Assembly: GCF_009711345.1 (NCBI RefSeq)
Contig: NZ_SMMA01000048.1
Span: 1 to 64,000, forward strand
Direction of reading: 5' to 3'
DNA: 64,000 bases
Source of the DNA: Pseudovibrio flavus
GTDB taxonomy: Bacteria; Pseudomonadota; Alphaproteobacteria; Rhizobiales; Stappiaceae
The notes beneath the pieces were generated by a model. It made no database searches, was not told the DNA's origin, and was given only the letters and a program-made list of their open reading frames with translations. A program made the translations under genes and the position numbers. Positions within the stretch are counted from its first letter, which is position 1. Every line of letters starts with the position of its first letter. Shown one piece after another: positions 42,795-52,657 of the stretch.

Positions 42795-43205
42795 ATGTTT
42801 TACAGTGAGCCTTATGTCAGAGCCGTCGCCATTGCTAAACTTATCGGTTTGGGCTTTGGTTTAATTGGCTTTTTCCTTACGCCATATCTTTGGCCAGATG
42901 CAGACTGGATGCTGCGCCTAGGCATTTTGCTCTGGTACATAACCGTTGGAGCCGTGGCCGGTTTGGGGGTGATATTTTATCGAGTCGCTAGAACGCCCTT
43001 TAATGTCAGCTGGTGGTTTATGGGGCCTTGGGTTGGTGGCTGGATGAACTTTATCATCGTGCTGTTCAATTATGATCTGTTCAGGGCGCTCACAACAGCT
43101 GCCTTTGGCGTGACTGGCATTGCGGCTAATCCATTCTGGTTCGTACTGGAAGGTGCCGTTGTCGGCTTGGTTTGCGCCTACGGGGCTCATAAAGCGGCTG
43201 ATTAG
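42795..43205 (+). CDS. Small four-helix membrane protein of unknown function
   Basis: This 136-residue protein has four hydrophobic segments, about residues 10-30, 38-62, 75-98 and 110-130, with short loops. The ATG follows CGGGAGTG. It does not match a family I know. The aromatic-rich helices (GPWVGGWMNFIIVLFNYDLF) and absence of charged residues in the membrane make it a structural or transport-associated protein rather than an enzyme. Neighbours are a DEAD-box gene (divergent) and another small membrane protein 120 bases downstream. Confidence 0.65.
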   Translation: MFYSEPYVRAVAIAKLIGLGFGLIGFFLTPYLWPDADWMLRLGILLWYITVGAVAGLGVIFYRVARTPFNVSWWFMGPWVGGWMNFIIVLFNYDLFRALTTAAFGVTGIAANPFWFVLEGAVVGLVCAYGAHKAAD

Positions 43206-43322
43206 GGCAGGCGGGGGTATGGCTTTGAAAGAAGGCTAGGCTTAAGCCATTGTAATAGTTGCCCGCGCTTCAGAACTGGCATAGATGAACAGATGTAATG
43301 TCATTTGAAGAAACGGTTGGCA

Positions 43323-43529
43323 ATGGACGCGTTTTTGAGCCTTTTTCAAGATATGCCAAGATGGTGGGGAATCGTTTTCCTGATCACGTTTGCAATCACT
43401 GGCCGATTGTTTCGCGATAACTGGCGACAGCAAAACGAAGGCTGGCAGAACCGTTGCTGGGTGTTTGGCTCAGCTGCCGTTATCAGCTTTGCGCTAATGG
43501 TCTTCGGCAGCTTTGATTTTACGAGCTAA
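43323..43529 (+). CDS. Small predicted membrane protein
   Basis: This 68-residue protein starts at ATG 43323, with an amphipathic N-terminus, then two hydrophobic segments (WWGIVFLITFAITGRLF and CWVFGSAAVISFALMVFGS) separated by a polar loop rich in Gln/Asn/Arg. A TTG 18 bases upstream is possible. I do not recognise the family. It is convergent with the nqrM-apbE unit, whose 3' end lies 45 bases away. Confidence 0.55.
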   Translation: MDAFLSLFQDMPRWWGIVFLITFAITGRLFRDNWRQQNEGWQNRCWVFGSAAVISFALMVFGSFDFTS

Positions 43530-43574
43530 TCGCCCGTAAAGATTGAAGGGGCTCTATCGCGAGCCCCTACCAAA

Positions 43575-43802
43575 TCAAGCGGCATCTTGCTGTTGCTGAC
43601 GGCGCTTGCATGGGCGAAGCTGTTCAGCAAGCGGACTATTTGGATCCACTTCACGCTTACAGACTACGCAACGATCTGAGCCTTCAATTGCATTGAGGCC
43701 GCCGCAGCTGCCGGTGATTGGCTTATTGCGGAAGACCGCACCAATGGCCATGCCGGCGACAACTAGGATCAGTGCAAAAAAAGCAATTACGAAAGTGGTC
43801 AT
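43575..43802 (-). CDS. nqrM: Na+-NQR maturation protein NqrM
   Basis: This 75-residue protein has one N-terminal helix (TTFVIAFFALILVVAGMAIGAVF) and a Cys-containing soluble tail (ITGSCGGLNAIEGSDRCVVCKRE). It matches the DUF539/NqrM family required for assembly of the Fe centre in the membrane part (NqrD/E) of Na+-translocating NADH:quinone reductase. Its start overlaps the apbE stop (ATGA), so the two are translated together. It is located next to, but divergent from, nqrABCDEF. In many bacteria apbE and nqrM follow nqrF instead. Confidence 0.9.
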   Translation of the reverse strand: MTTFVIAFFALILVVAGMAIGAVFRNKPITGSCGGLNAIEGSDRCVVCKREVDPNSPLAEQLRPCKRRQQQQDAA

Positions 43803-44842
43803 TTGTTCTCCGAAGACTGCTCTGATTCATTTAGAAGTTTTGTGAATGCGGGGGAGGCAAGTTCGACGAATTCGTTGCCGTTCCGCACTATCATATAAGT
43901 AGCGATGCCGTTGGCTTCGGCCATGCGCATGCCGCGCTTGTCGCCCATCGCCAGCAGGGCTGTTGCCAAGCCGTCGGCGCGGGCTGCAGTATCTGCAATT
44001 ACTGTGACAGATGCCAGTTTGTGATCAATCGGCTCGCCAGTAACCGGATCTATAATATGGGATAGGCGCTTGCCATCAACTTCCTTGTAGTTGCGATAAT
44101 CGCCGGAAGTGGCCAGACCCTTGTTGCTGATCTTGACGATTTCCTGAATGGCGCGCTCACCGCTGACTGGCTTTTCAATGCCGACAACCCACGGCGTATT
44201 CTTGGCGTTTTTACCTTTCGCATAAAGGTCGCCGCCGATCTCAACCATGTACTCGGAAAACCCGTTTTCTTCCAAGGTTCGGGCTATCTTGTCTACACCG
44301 TAACCCTTTGCAATTGCTGAAAGGTTTATGCTGGTGGTCGGGTTGATCTTGCGAAGGGCAGGCGGGCTGGCCTCGAACTCAAGCATGGTTAGCATGCCAA
44401 CGGAATCAAGCGCGTCTTTGATAGCTTCGCGGCTTGGCCGCGCTGGTGTGTCTTTGGACGGGCCAAACCCCCACAGATCGATAAGCGGCGCGAGCGTTAC
44501 GTCAAAGCGGCCAGCGCTCTGGTCGTGAATGCGAAATGCCTCTTCCATGATGATGGCCATGTCACCGGAAACGGGTGTCCACTCAGTGCTGGTTGAGGCG
44601 TTAAAGCGTTCTACTTCCGAAGTTTTTACCCAATTGGAGAGGCGATTGTTGACCGCTGTCAAAGCCATCTCAACCTCAGAGTGCAATTCTTCCTGAGAGA
44701 TGGCGCTTTCAGGGACGATTGCTTTGATGTTGTAGGTTGTGCCCATGGTCGAGCCAGAGACATTGTAGATTTCACGGGAGGTGTTTTCAGGGCTGCAGGC
44801 TGCAAGAAACAGCAAAGCAGCGAAAATGGAAAACAAACGCAT
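43799..44842 (-). CDS. apbE: FAD:protein FMN transferase ApbE
   Basis: This 347-residue ApbE lipoprotein has signal peptide MRLFSIFAALLFLAA with lipobox Cys18, so it is anchored on the periplasmic side. Family segments are STMGTTYNIKA, INLSAIAKGYGVDKIARTLEENG, VEIGGDLYAKG and SHIIDPVTGEP, with an Asp/Thr-containing metal site near the C-terminus (TVIADTAARADGLATALLAMG). It transfers FMN from FAD to Thr of NqrB and NqrC, whose genes start 500 bases away in the opposite direction. I chose the ATG at 44842 over a TTG two codons upstream. Confidence 0.94.
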   Translation of the reverse strand: MRLFSIFAALLFLAACSPENTSREIYNVSGSTMGTTYNIKAIVPESAISQEELHSEVEMALTAVNNRLSNWVKTSEVERFNASTSTEWTPVSGDMAIIMEEAFRIHDQSAGRFDVTLAPLIDLWGFGPSKDTPARPSREAIKDALDSVGMLTMLEFEASPPALRKINPTTSINLSAIAKGYGVDKIARTLEENGFSEYMVEIGGDLYAKGKNAKNTPWVVGIEKPVSGERAIQEIVKISNKGLATSGDYRNYKEVDGKRLSHIIDPVTGEPIDHKLASVTVIADTAARADGLATALLAMGDKRGMRMAEANGIATYMIVRNGNEFVELASPAFTKLLNESEQSSENK

Positions 44843-45358
44843 AGACAACTCAAGACGCCTTTAAATTCGGTTTTGCCCTAGCACTTCTCACTACGGAGAT
44901 GTCAAGTAGAATACGCAAATAACCTAACAGACGCATTTTAGCAAAAAGTTTCACTTGAAACCGTCTGTTCGTCGCACTGCGACAACATATCCACCTTCTG
45001 CTGGGGATTAAAATACGTAGTTATCACCATAACGTCGCGGAAAATACGTTGATTTCTATTGAATGCAAATGCGTATCAGGGTAACCACGATCCTATAAAA
45101 TTTTACTGAGTGCGGCACACAAACTCCGGTGTGCTGTGCAGCGAAAAACAGTAAAAACGGTGGAACTTTCAATGGGTTCGGCAATTTCGGGTTTATTGCT
45201 GAAATCAATACATGTGCGGATTGCTATTTTATTGGCATGAGTCAAGTGCCTGTCTCTGCGACATGATTGCGCTGCGGCGCGATGGTCGCAGTAAAGTCCG
45301 GTACTATCCCGCCAGTCCACCGTGAACCACGCCCTCTTGGAGCCTGACGGGTTAAGGG
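44843..45358. promoter_or_regulatory. 516-bp divergent promoter region of apbE-nqrM and nqrABCDEF
   Basis: Both transcription units should start here. The part just before nqrA (about 45240-45358) is GC-rich with several short inverted repeats (for example GCACA...TGTGC near 45115-45140) and may form a structured 5' leader. It does not match a riboswitch class I know. No ORF with a convincing start was found. Confidence 0.4.
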
Positions 45359-46708
45359 ATGAAGATAAGTAAAGGACTGGATCTGCCGATTACCGGCGCA
45401 CCACAGCAGGAGATTTCGCAAGGCGCTCCTGTTCGTCGTGTAGCCGTAAATGGTGGTGACTTTGTTGGCCTAAAGCCAAAAATGCTGGTTGCCGAAGGCG
45501 ACCGAGTGAAAAAAGGTGATCCGCTGTTTGTCGACAAACAGTCACCTGAAATCAATTATGTTGCACCGGGTGCAGGTGTCGTGGAAGCGATTAATCGCGG
45601 CGCACGACGCGTTCTCGAAACTGTTGTCATCCGTCTGGATGCGCAGGAAGAAGAGGTCTCTTACACCTCTTTCGAAGCTGGTGCCCTTTCCGACGTGAGT
45701 CGCGAAGCTGTTTGTGAAGAGTTGGCCAAGTCTGGCCTGTGGACCTCATTCAAAACTCGCCCATACTCGAAGGTGCCTGCCTACGGCAGCGTGCCTCATT
45801 CTATTTTTGTAACCGCGATGGATTCCAACCCGCTTGCAGCTGATGCGGGAACTATCATTAACGGTGCACGTGGCGATTTTGAGGCAGGTCTAGAGGTTAT
45901 TTCCAAACTGACCGATGGCCGTACTTTCCTCTGTCATTATTCACGTGACCAACTGCCTGGCGCTGATATCGCTGGCGTGCAGATGGCTGCGTTTGATGGT
46001 GTTCACCCGGCAGGCCTTGCTGGCACCCACATTCACTTCCTTGATCCGGTTAACGAAAGCAAGACCGTATGGTCTGTTGGCTATCAAGATGTGATTGCGA
46101 TTGGTCGCTTGTTCCTGACCGGTAAGCTGGACACCCGCCGTGTGATTGCTATCAGCGGTCCTAAAGCGAAAAATCCTCGCCTTATCGAAACCCGCGCTGG
46201 TGCTGATCTGGTTGACTTGCTGGAAGGCGAGATCAATCTGGATGTGCCTGTTCGCGTGGTTAGCGGTTCAGTGCTTTCCGGCACGAAGGCTGAAGGCCAG
46301 TTCGCTTACCTTGGCCGTTACCACAATCAGGTCACTCTCATGGAAGAAGACAGCAAGCAGGATGTGCTTGGCTGGGTTCGTCCTTTCATGAGCAAATGGT
46401 CAAACCTGAATGTGCACCCGTCTTCTTTGCTGCGTGCGTCGCTGAAGTTCCCGTTCGGTACAAACCGTAACGGTTCTGTGCGTGCGATGGTGCCGCTTGG
46501 TTCCTACGAACGCGTTGTTCCGATGGACATTCTGCCTACCCAGCTGTTGCGCGCTCTGGTCACTCTCGACACAGACCTTTCGCAAAAGCTTGGCGCGCTG
46601 GAATTGGATGAAGAAGATCTCGCACTGTGCACCTTCATTTGCCATTCCAAGAACGAATATGGCGCGGCTCTACGCGCCAGCCTTGAAAAGATCGAGAAAG
46701 AGGGCTGA
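45359..46708 (+). CDS. nqrA: Na+-translocating NADH:quinone reductase subunit A
   Basis: This 449-residue NqrA is the soluble subunit on the cytoplasmic side that contributes to quinone binding. The N-terminus has the family's DLPITGAPQQEI and RRVAVNGGDFVGLKPKMLVAEGDRVKKGDPLF, related to RnfC, and the long C-terminal part is conserved but has no cofactor motif. It is the first gene of the six-gene operon, with nqrB three bases downstream. The complex oxidises NADH and pumps Na+ outward, giving the sodium gradient that the TRAP transporters in this window can use. Confidence 0.97.
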   Translation: MKISKGLDLPITGAPQQEISQGAPVRRVAVNGGDFVGLKPKMLVAEGDRVKKGDPLFVDKQSPEINYVAPGAGVVEAINRGARRVLETVVIRLDAQEEEVSYTSFEAGALSDVSREAVCEELAKSGLWTSFKTRPYSKVPAYGSVPHSIFVTAMDSNPLAADAGTIINGARGDFEAGLEVISKLTDGRTFLCHYSRDQLPGADIAGVQMAAFDGVHPAGLAGTHIHFLDPVNESKTVWSVGYQDVIAIGRLFLTGKLDTRRVIAISGPKAKNPRLIETRAGADLVDLLEGEINLDVPVRVVSGSVLSGTKAEGQFAYLGRYHNQVTLMEEDSKQDVLGWVRPFMSKWSNLNVHPSSLLRASLKFPFGTNRNGSVRAMVPLGSYERVVPMDILPTQLLRALVTLDTDLSQKLGALELDEEDLALCTFICHSKNEYGAALRASLEKIEKEG

Positions 46709-46711
46709 CCC

Positions 46712-47920
46712 GTGGGCTTGCGCAATCAATTTGATAAATATGCGCCGCTCTTTGAAAAGGGCGGCAAGTACGAAAAGTACTATCCGATCTACGAAATGGT
46801 CGACACGCTTGTTTACACTCCCAAGACTGTAACAAGCGCTGCACCGCATGCGCGTGACCACGCTGACCTTAAGCGCGTCATGACCTATGTGGTTCTGGCA
46901 ACCATTCCTGCTATTCTCTTCGGCCTTTACAACACCGGTTATCAGACCAACTCTGCAATCGCAGCGATGGGTCTGGACGTTGTTCCGGGCTGGCGTGCAT
47001 GGATTCTGTCTACCCTAGGTATCGGATTTAATCCGGACAGCATCTTTGCCAACGTCGTTCACGGCCTGTTGTACTTCCTGCCTATCTACATCACGACGCT
47101 TGCTGTGGGTGGTGTGATCGAGGTGACGTTTGCAACGGTCCGTGGTCACGAAGTGAACGAAGGCTTCTTCGTTTCCTCCATGCTTTACACCCTCATTTTG
47201 CCAGCCAGCACGCCTTTGTGGCAGGTCGGCCTTGGTATTGCGTTCGGTGTGATCATCGGTAAGGAAGTGTTTGGCGGTACTGGTAAGAACTTCCTCAACC
47301 CGGCGCTGGTTGGTCGTGCGTTCCTTTACTTTGCCTATCCTGCGTCCATGTCCGGCGATACCGTTTGGACACCGGTTGATGGCTTCTCTGGCGCAACTGC
47401 GCTGGGTGTAGCAGCTGCTGAAGGTCTTCAGGGTCTTGCAGCTCAGGGCATCACTTGGACCAGCTCTTTCCTTGGCACCATTCAGGGCTCTATCGGTGAA
47501 ACCTCCGTTGTGGCGATTGCCATTGGCGGTGTGTTCCTCGTGGCTGCCCGCATTGCGAACTACCGTCTGATCTTAGGCTGTTTGATCGGTATGATCGGCC
47601 TGTCCACGCTGTTCAACATCGTTGGTTCTGACACCAACCCGATGTTTGCGATGCCTTGGTACTGGCACCTTGTAACCGGCGGTTTCATGTTCGGTCTGGT
47701 GTTCATGGTAACCGAGCCGGTAACAGCTGCGATGACCAACAAAGGTCGCTGGATTTACGGCGCGCTGATCGGCGTGATGTGTATCCTCATCCGCGTGGTG
47801 AACCCTGCATTCCCAGAGGGCATGATGCTCGCCATTCTGTTCGGCAACATCTTCGCGCCTCTCATCGACTACTACGTGGTCAAAGCCAACATCAGCCGGA
47901 GGATGAAGCGCCATGCCTAA
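46712..47920 (+). CDS. nqrB: Na+-translocating NADH:quinone reductase subunit B
   Basis: This 402-residue inner-membrane subunit has about ten helices. The covalent FMN site is S226-G-A-T229 (GFSGATALG), the Thr modified by ApbE. A cytosolic N-terminal stretch (residues 1-50) precedes the membrane part. It holds riboflavin and FMN and forms the main Na+ channel path. GTG start. Its end overlaps nqrC by eight bases. Confidence 0.97.
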   Translation: MGLRNQFDKYAPLFEKGGKYEKYYPIYEMVDTLVYTPKTVTSAAPHARDHADLKRVMTYVVLATIPAILFGLYNTGYQTNSAIAAMGLDVVPGWRAWILSTLGIGFNPDSIFANVVHGLLYFLPIYITTLAVGGVIEVTFATVRGHEVNEGFFVSSMLYTLILPASTPLWQVGLGIAFGVIIGKEVFGGTGKNFLNPALVGRAFLYFAYPASMSGDTVWTPVDGFSGATALGVAAAEGLQGLAAQGITWTSSFLGTIQGSIGETSVVAIAIGGVFLVAARIANYRLILGCLIGMIGLSTLFNIVGSDTNPMFAMPWYWHLVTGGFMFGLVFMVTEPVTAAMTNKGRWIYGALIGVMCILIRVVNPAFPEGMMLAILFGNIFAPLIDYYVVKANISRRMKRHA

Positions 47921-48722
47921 TTCTCAAGAAATGAACCCACAGAAGCAGGGTCTTCTGGCACGCTTTAAAGCTATGCCGCTCGATTCTGCTCCGCGCACTA
48001 TCACTGTTGCTGTTGTGCTTTGCTTGTTCTGTTCGATGATCGTGTCGGGCGCAGCCGTAATGCTCAAGCCTCAGCAGCAGCTCAACAAGGTGCTGGATAA
48101 GAAGGTCAACATTCTTAAAGTGGCTGGTTTGTACGAGCCGGGCGTTGATGTTGCCAAGGCGTTCGAGAAAATCGAACCACGTCTTGTCGACATGCAGACC
48201 GGTAAGTTTACCGACGCTTACGATGTGAACACCTACGACCAGCGCACCGCTGCAAAAGATCCTTCCATGAGCTTTGAGCCTGCGAACGACATCGCGTCTA
48301 TTCGCAATCAGGCAAAAGTGGCTTCCGTGTACTTGCTGCGCGACGATGCTGGCAAAATCACCCGCATTATCCTGCCGGTTCATGGCTACGGTCTTTGGTC
48401 CACCCTTTACGGCTTTATCGCTCTTAATGCTGATGGCAATGAAGTATCCGCGTTCCGTTTCTACGAGCACGCTGAAACTCCGGGTCTTGGCGCTGAAGTT
48501 GATAACCCGAAATGGATGGCCCTGTGGCCGGGCAAGCAGGTTTATGACCTTGATGGCGATGTAGCAATCGGCGTGAATAAAGCAGGTAGCGGCGTTCACC
48601 ACATTGATGCGCTTGCAGGCGCAACCCTCACTTCCGTCGGCGTTGATAATCTTATCAAGTTCTGGATGGGTGAGCAGGGCTTCAAGCCATTCCTTGAAAA
48701 CCTGAAGAACGGAGATGCCTAA
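47913..48722 (+). CDS. nqrC: Na+-translocating NADH:quinone reductase subunit C
   Basis: This 269-residue protein has one N-terminal helix (about residues 29-50) and a periplasmic FMN-binding domain. The flavinylation site is LAGAT238LTS. The usual motif is (S/T)GAT, so the first position is Ala here, a small deviation. The flanking [17 protein letters not shown] and ETPGLGAEV stretches are typical. It passes electrons between NqrB and the Fe centre of NqrD/E. Stop and next start overlap (TAATG). Confidence 0.96.
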   Translation: MPNSQEMNPQKQGLLARFKAMPLDSAPRTITVAVVLCLFCSMIVSGAAVMLKPQQQLNKVLDKKVNILKVAGLYEPGVDVAKAFEKIEPRLVDMQTGKFTDAYDVNTYDQRTAAKDPSMSFEPANDIASIRNQAKVASVYLLRDDAGKITRIILPVHGYGLWSTLYGFIALNADGNEVSAFRFYEHAETPGLGAEVDNPKWMALWPGKQVYDLDGDVAIGVNKAGSGVHHIDALAGATLTSVGVDNLIKFWMGEQGFKPFLENLKNGDA

Positions 48723-49378
48723 TGGCTGAGAGCAAAAAAGAGATGTTGCTCGACCCGCTCGTCGACAACAACCCGATTACCCTTCAGGTTCTGGGCATCT
48801 GTTCCGCATTGGCGGTAACAAGCTCCCTGCAGGTGGCGATGGTGATGGCGCTGGCTGTGACTTCGGTTACCGCGCTTTCCAACTTCTTCATCTCCTGCAT
48901 TCGTAACCAGATCCCTTCCTCCATCCGCATTATCGTGCAGATGGTAATTATCGCCTCCTTGGTGATCCTCGTTGACCAGATTCTGAAAGCCTATCTCTAT
49001 GAGATTTCCAAAACGCTTTCCGTTTTCGTTGGCCTGATCATCACCAACTGTATCGTGATGGGCCGCGCAGAAGCGTTCGCCATGAAAAACCCTCCAATCC
49101 CGTCCTTCATCGACGGTATCGGTAACGGTCTTGGCTACTCTTTGATCCTTCTGCTGGTTGGCGTTATTCGCGAGTTGTTCGGCACCGGTTCCCTGTTCGG
49201 CGTGCAGATCCTGCAAACCGTAAACAACGGCGGCTGGTATGTGCCTAACGGTCTGCTGTTGCTGCCACCATCTGCGTTCTTCGTTATTGGCCTGCTGATC
49301 TGGGCATTCCGTACTTGGAAGCCTGCACAGGTTGAAGCGCGCGACTTTAAAATCATGGAAGCAGAGGGAGGTCACTAA
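48722..49378 (+). CDS. nqrD: Na+-translocating NADH:quinone reductase subunit D
   Basis: This 218-residue integral membrane subunit has six helices. The [17 protein letters not shown] opening and [19 protein letters not shown] are characteristic. The Cys in [13 protein letters not shown] is a likely ligand for the Fe site shared with NqrE. It is homologous to RnfE. Overlaps nqrC by one base and is two bases from nqrE. Confidence 0.97.
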   Translation: MAESKKEMLLDPLVDNNPITLQVLGICSALAVTSSLQVAMVMALAVTSVTALSNFFISCIRNQIPSSIRIIVQMVIIASLVILVDQILKAYLYEISKTLSVFVGLIITNCIVMGRAEAFAMKNPPIPSFIDGIGNGLGYSLILLLVGVIRELFGTGSLFGVQILQTVNNGGWYVPNGLLLLPPSAFFVIGLLIWAFRTWKPAQVEARDFKIMEAEGGH

Positions 49379-49380
49379 TC

Positions 49381-49989
<609 letters not shown>

Positions 49990-50002
49990 GGGAGGCGATT
50001 AG

Positions 50003-51223
50003 ATGGCTGATTTTGCATCGGGTATTACACTCTTCACCCTTATCGTTCTGGCTCTGGTTGTTATCATTCTTGTTGCCCGCAGCAAGCTGGTTTCTTCCGG
50101 TAACGTCAGCATCGAGATCAACGGCGAGAAGACCATTTCGGTTCCTGCCGGTGGTAAGCTTCTCGGCGCGTTGGCGGACCAGAAAATCTTTGTATCCTCC
50201 GCTTGTGGCGGTGGTGGTACCTGTGCCCAGTGCCGCGTGAAAGTGCACGAAGGAGGCGGTTCCATTCTGCCGACCGAGGAAAGCCACATCACCAAGCGCG
50301 AAGCGCGCTGCGGTGAGCGTCTTTCCTGTCAGGTTGCTGTTAAGCAGGACATGAAGATCGAAGTGCCTGAAGAAGTGTTCGGCGTGAAAAAATGGGAGTG
50401 TACTGTTCGCTCCAACGACAACGTTGCGACCTTCATTAAGGAACTGGTTCTGGAACTGCCTGCAGGCGAGAACGTGAACTTCCGCGCTGGTGGTTACATC
50501 CAGATCGAATGTCCTCCATACAAGCACTCCTTCAAGGAGTTCGACGTTGCCGAGGAATATCGTGAGGACTGGGACAAGTTCAAGCTGTGGGATATTGAAG
50601 CAAAGAGCGATGTTCCTGTCGTTCGCGCTTACTCCATGGCGAACTATCCGGAGGAAAAGGGCATCATCATGCTCAACGTGCGTATCGCTACGCCGCCTCC
50701 TGGTTCCCAAGGTATCCTGCCGGGTCTGATGTCCTCTTACATCTTCAACCTCAAAGAAGGTGACAAGGTAACGATCTCCGGTCCGTTTGGTGAGTTCTTC
50801 GCACGCGATACCGATAAGGAAATGGTGTTTGTTGGCGGCGGCGCAGGTATGGCTCCTATGCGCTCGCACATCTTCGACCAGCTTCGCCGTCTTGCGACCA
50901 AGCGTAAGGTAACCTTCTGGTACGGTGCGCGCTCCAAGCGCGAAATGTTCTACGTGGAAGATTTCGAAACGCTGGCGAAAGAAAACCCGAACTTCACATG
51001 GCACGTAGCGCTTTCCGATCCTCAACCCGATGATGATTGGGATGGCTACACCGGCTTCATCCATAACGTACTCTACAACGAGTACCTTAAGGACCACGCC
51101 GCGCCAGAAGATTGCGAGTACTACATGTGTGGTCCTCCAATCATGAACCAGTCCGTGATCAACATGCTGATTGATCTGGGCGTAGACCGCGAAGACATCA
51201 TGCTTGATGACTTTGGTGGCTAA
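50003..51223 (+). CDS. nqrF: Na+-translocating NADH:quinone reductase subunit F
   Basis: This 406-residue NADH-oxidising subunit has an N-terminal membrane helix (residues about 5-25). A [2Fe-2S] ferredoxin domain follows with C68-x5-C74-x2-C77 and C109, then an FAD/NADH ferredoxin-reductase domain. The FAD motif RAYSMANYP, the [12 protein letters not shown] nucleotide-binding stretch and the YMCGPPIM near the end are visible. It is the electron entry point of the Na+ pump. GGGAGG precedes the ATG and a terminator closes the operon. Confidence 0.97.
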   Translation: MADFASGITLFTLIVLALVVIILVARSKLVSSGNVSIEINGEKTISVPAGGKLLGALADQKIFVSSACGGGGTCAQCRVKVHEGGGSILPTEESHITKREARCGERLSCQVAVKQDMKIEVPEEVFGVKKWECTVRSNDNVATFIKELVLELPAGENVNFRAGGYIQIECPPYKHSFKEFDVAEEYREDWDKFKLWDIEAKSDVPVVRAYSMANYPEEKGIIMLNVRIATPPPGSQGILPGLMSSYIFNLKEGDKVTISGPFGEFFARDTDKEMVFVGGGAGMAPMRSHIFDQLRRLATKRKVTFWYGARSKREMFYVEDFETLAKENPNFTWHVALSDPQPDDDWDGYTGFIHNVLYNEYLKDHAAPEDCEYYMCGPPIMNQSVINMLIDLGVDREDIMLDDFGG

Positions 51224-51250
51224 GGTTCAATTTTAGAACACGCATTAAGA

Positions 51251-51279
51251 AGCCGGTTCCCATGGGGACCGGCTTTTTT
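51251..51279 (+). terminator. Terminator of the nqr operon
   Basis: AGCCGGT (51251-51257) pairs with ACCGGCT (51268-51274), and TTCC/GGGA inside may extend it, followed by TTTTTC. It lies 28 bases after nqrF. Confidence 0.85.
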
Positions 51280-51400
51280 CGTCGTTTGCGCCCTAAAGGA
51301 GAAACTTTGCATTAAGGACAGTTCTGAAGGGAAGTCACACAACACTAACCTCCAACGTCTCCTAATCGCACAAACAAGAGTTAAAAGTAGGAGAATAACG

Positions 51401-51700
51401 ATGGAACTGTCGGTTCAAAACAGTAATGCGGGTGAAGTTACGTTCAAGGTTCATGAAGCGGGCGGAGGTGACGCCACTGCAATTCAAATTTGCAACCGTA
51501 CGCTGGAATCAAATGCGTCTGAGAACGTCGGCCAAATGCAGGCAGGTATGAACTATTTTGTTTACGCCACCCCAACAGGAGGGGGCACTGGTGAATTGGC
51601 CCTTACATGGAATCCTGTAACTGCGCAGTGGGACCACAACTGGCAAGGGCCATTCGCTATGGCTGGAGATAATGCTAGCATTGTCGTGGTGTATACTTGA
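51401..51700 (+). CDS. Hypothetical 99-residue protein
   Basis: This 99-residue protein begins MELSVQNSNAGEVTFKVHE, rich in Asn, Gly, Thr and Ser, with predicted alternating beta strands and a W-rich C-terminal part (LTWNPVTAQWDHNWQGPF). It has no signal peptide, membrane helix or Cys pair. GGAG precedes the ATG at seven bases. I do not recognise the family. The pattern would suit a small beta-sandwich such as a lectin or aegerolysin-like fold, but that is speculative. It is monocistronic, after the nqr terminator and before a palindromic repeat. Confidence 0.6.
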   Translation: MELSVQNSNAGEVTFKVHEAGGGDATAIQICNRTLESNASENVGQMQAGMNYFVYATPTGGGTGELALTWNPVTAQWDHNWQGPFAMAGDNASIVVVYT

Positions 51701-51800
51701 GATTTTCGGTATTTGATGACGGTTTGGTATTGGTATCGCTAATTGGAGCGTCGCGCCAAATTCCTCATTTGAACGGCACGTGGCTCAATATTGAAACACA

Positions 51801-51865
51801 GTCATCCCGCGCTTAGACGCGGGATCCAGTCAGTATGAAGAGGCGCAGCCGCGACATTGCGCCTC
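51801..51865. repeat. REP-like palindromic element
   Basis: GTCATCCCGCG, loop CTTAGA, CGCGGGATCCAG at 51801-51829 has the form of palindromic intergenic repeats common in alphaproteobacterial genomes (GTCATCCCGC...GCGGGATCCAG). It is followed by a second stem, GAGGCGCA (51840-51847) with TGCGCCTC (51858-51865). Together they look like one composite repeat. Only this copy was seen in the window. Confidence 0.6.
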
Positions 51866-51910
51866 CTCGCCTTATACGCGTCTAACTCTATCTCTATATT
51901 GGAGATGAAT

Positions 51911-52279
51911 ATGAGAACCGCGGTGTTACGCGGCCAAACAGAGGACGCTCAGCATATGTTCGACAAACTTATCGAACGTCAGATCAATATGGCTCAGTCT
52001 CGCGGTGAGCTGAAAAATCTTTCCGGTGAGGGTAAAGCTATCCCCCGCCGCTACGGTTTGGGCGTTAAGTCTGCAACGCAGGCAATGGGTTACAGCGCTG
52101 CTTCTGATGCAGGAAGCTTGAAGCGTGAGGAAGATCTGAAGAAGCAGATTGCCGAGGCGCTGCGCGCATTTAATGCCGCCGAGGGCGATGCAAAACGCGA
52201 AGCAATGCAGCGTTTGAGCGACTTGCAGATGCAGCTCAGTGCAGAAAAGGACGCGCGCGCAAACCTTGCAAACAAATAG
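51911..52279 (+). CDS. DUF1992 (DnaJ-homologue C28-type) protein
   Basis: This 122-residue protein has the DUF1992 block MFDKLIERQINMAQSRGELKNLSGEGKAIP, in which an LIERQI-type helix is followed by a G-x-L-x-x-L-x-G-x-G-K pattern. The C-terminus is a long amphipathic, coiled-coil-like helix (REEDLKKQIAEALRAF to the end). It lacks a J domain itself. Function is not established. The ATG at 51911 follows GGAG, with an alternative ATG two codons earlier. A decayed copy of the same gene follows immediately. Confidence 0.8.
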   Translation: MRTAVLRGQTEDAQHMFDKLIERQINMAQSRGELKNLSGEGKAIPRRYGLGVKSATQAMGYSAASDAGSLKREEDLKKQIAEALRAFNAAEGDAKREAMQRLSDLQMQLSAEKDARANLANK

Positions 52280-52322
52280 GGTTCGGGCCATTCTGAGTGC
52301 TCAGCGAGAAGGACGGATCTCA

Positions 52323-52657
52323 ATGAGCTTTGAATGGTTGGCAGAGCAGTAAATCCAGACAGCCAAATCCCAAGGCAAACTGGACAATCTTAAAGGGCAG
52401 GGCAAGCCGTTACCTGCCCGCACTTCCTATGAAAGGTGAACCCCACCGAGCCAACCGGTTATCGCATTATGACGGATAACGGCGTGTTGCCGCGAGAAGT
52501 GCAGTTAAGCGCTGCAGTTAGGGAAGCGTACAGAGCCTATCATAGTGCCTCCACCGATGACGGTAAGCGGGCGGCCATGCATCTGCTTTCAGAGTTACAA
52601 TTGCGGCAAGCAATGGAAAAGGAAGTGCGTCTACGCATCGCTACGCATTGGCGATAG
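52323..52657 (+). pseudogene. Decayed second DUF1992 gene
   Basis: Starting at ATG 52323 the first nine codons read MSFEWLAEQ and then hit TAA (52350-52352). Reading on gives IQTAKSQGKLDNLKGQGKPLPA, the DUF1992 core, then a TGA. The frame then shifts by one near 52430-52438, after which GVLPREVQLSAAVREAYRAYH and HLLSELQLRQAMEKEVRLRIA continue the domain to 52657. Those C-terminal pieces match the coiled-coil part of the intact neighbour. At least one nonsense codon and one frameshift are needed. The remnant's end overlaps the 3' end of the convergent efflux gene by 17 bases. It looks like a tandem duplicate in decay. Confidence 0.75.

Noticed and set aside
45525-45542. TTTGTCGACAAA palindrome in nqrA, similar to the operators near 24.45 kb
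   Set aside because: It lies inside a conserved coding stretch, and its flanks do not match the 23-base operator repeats.
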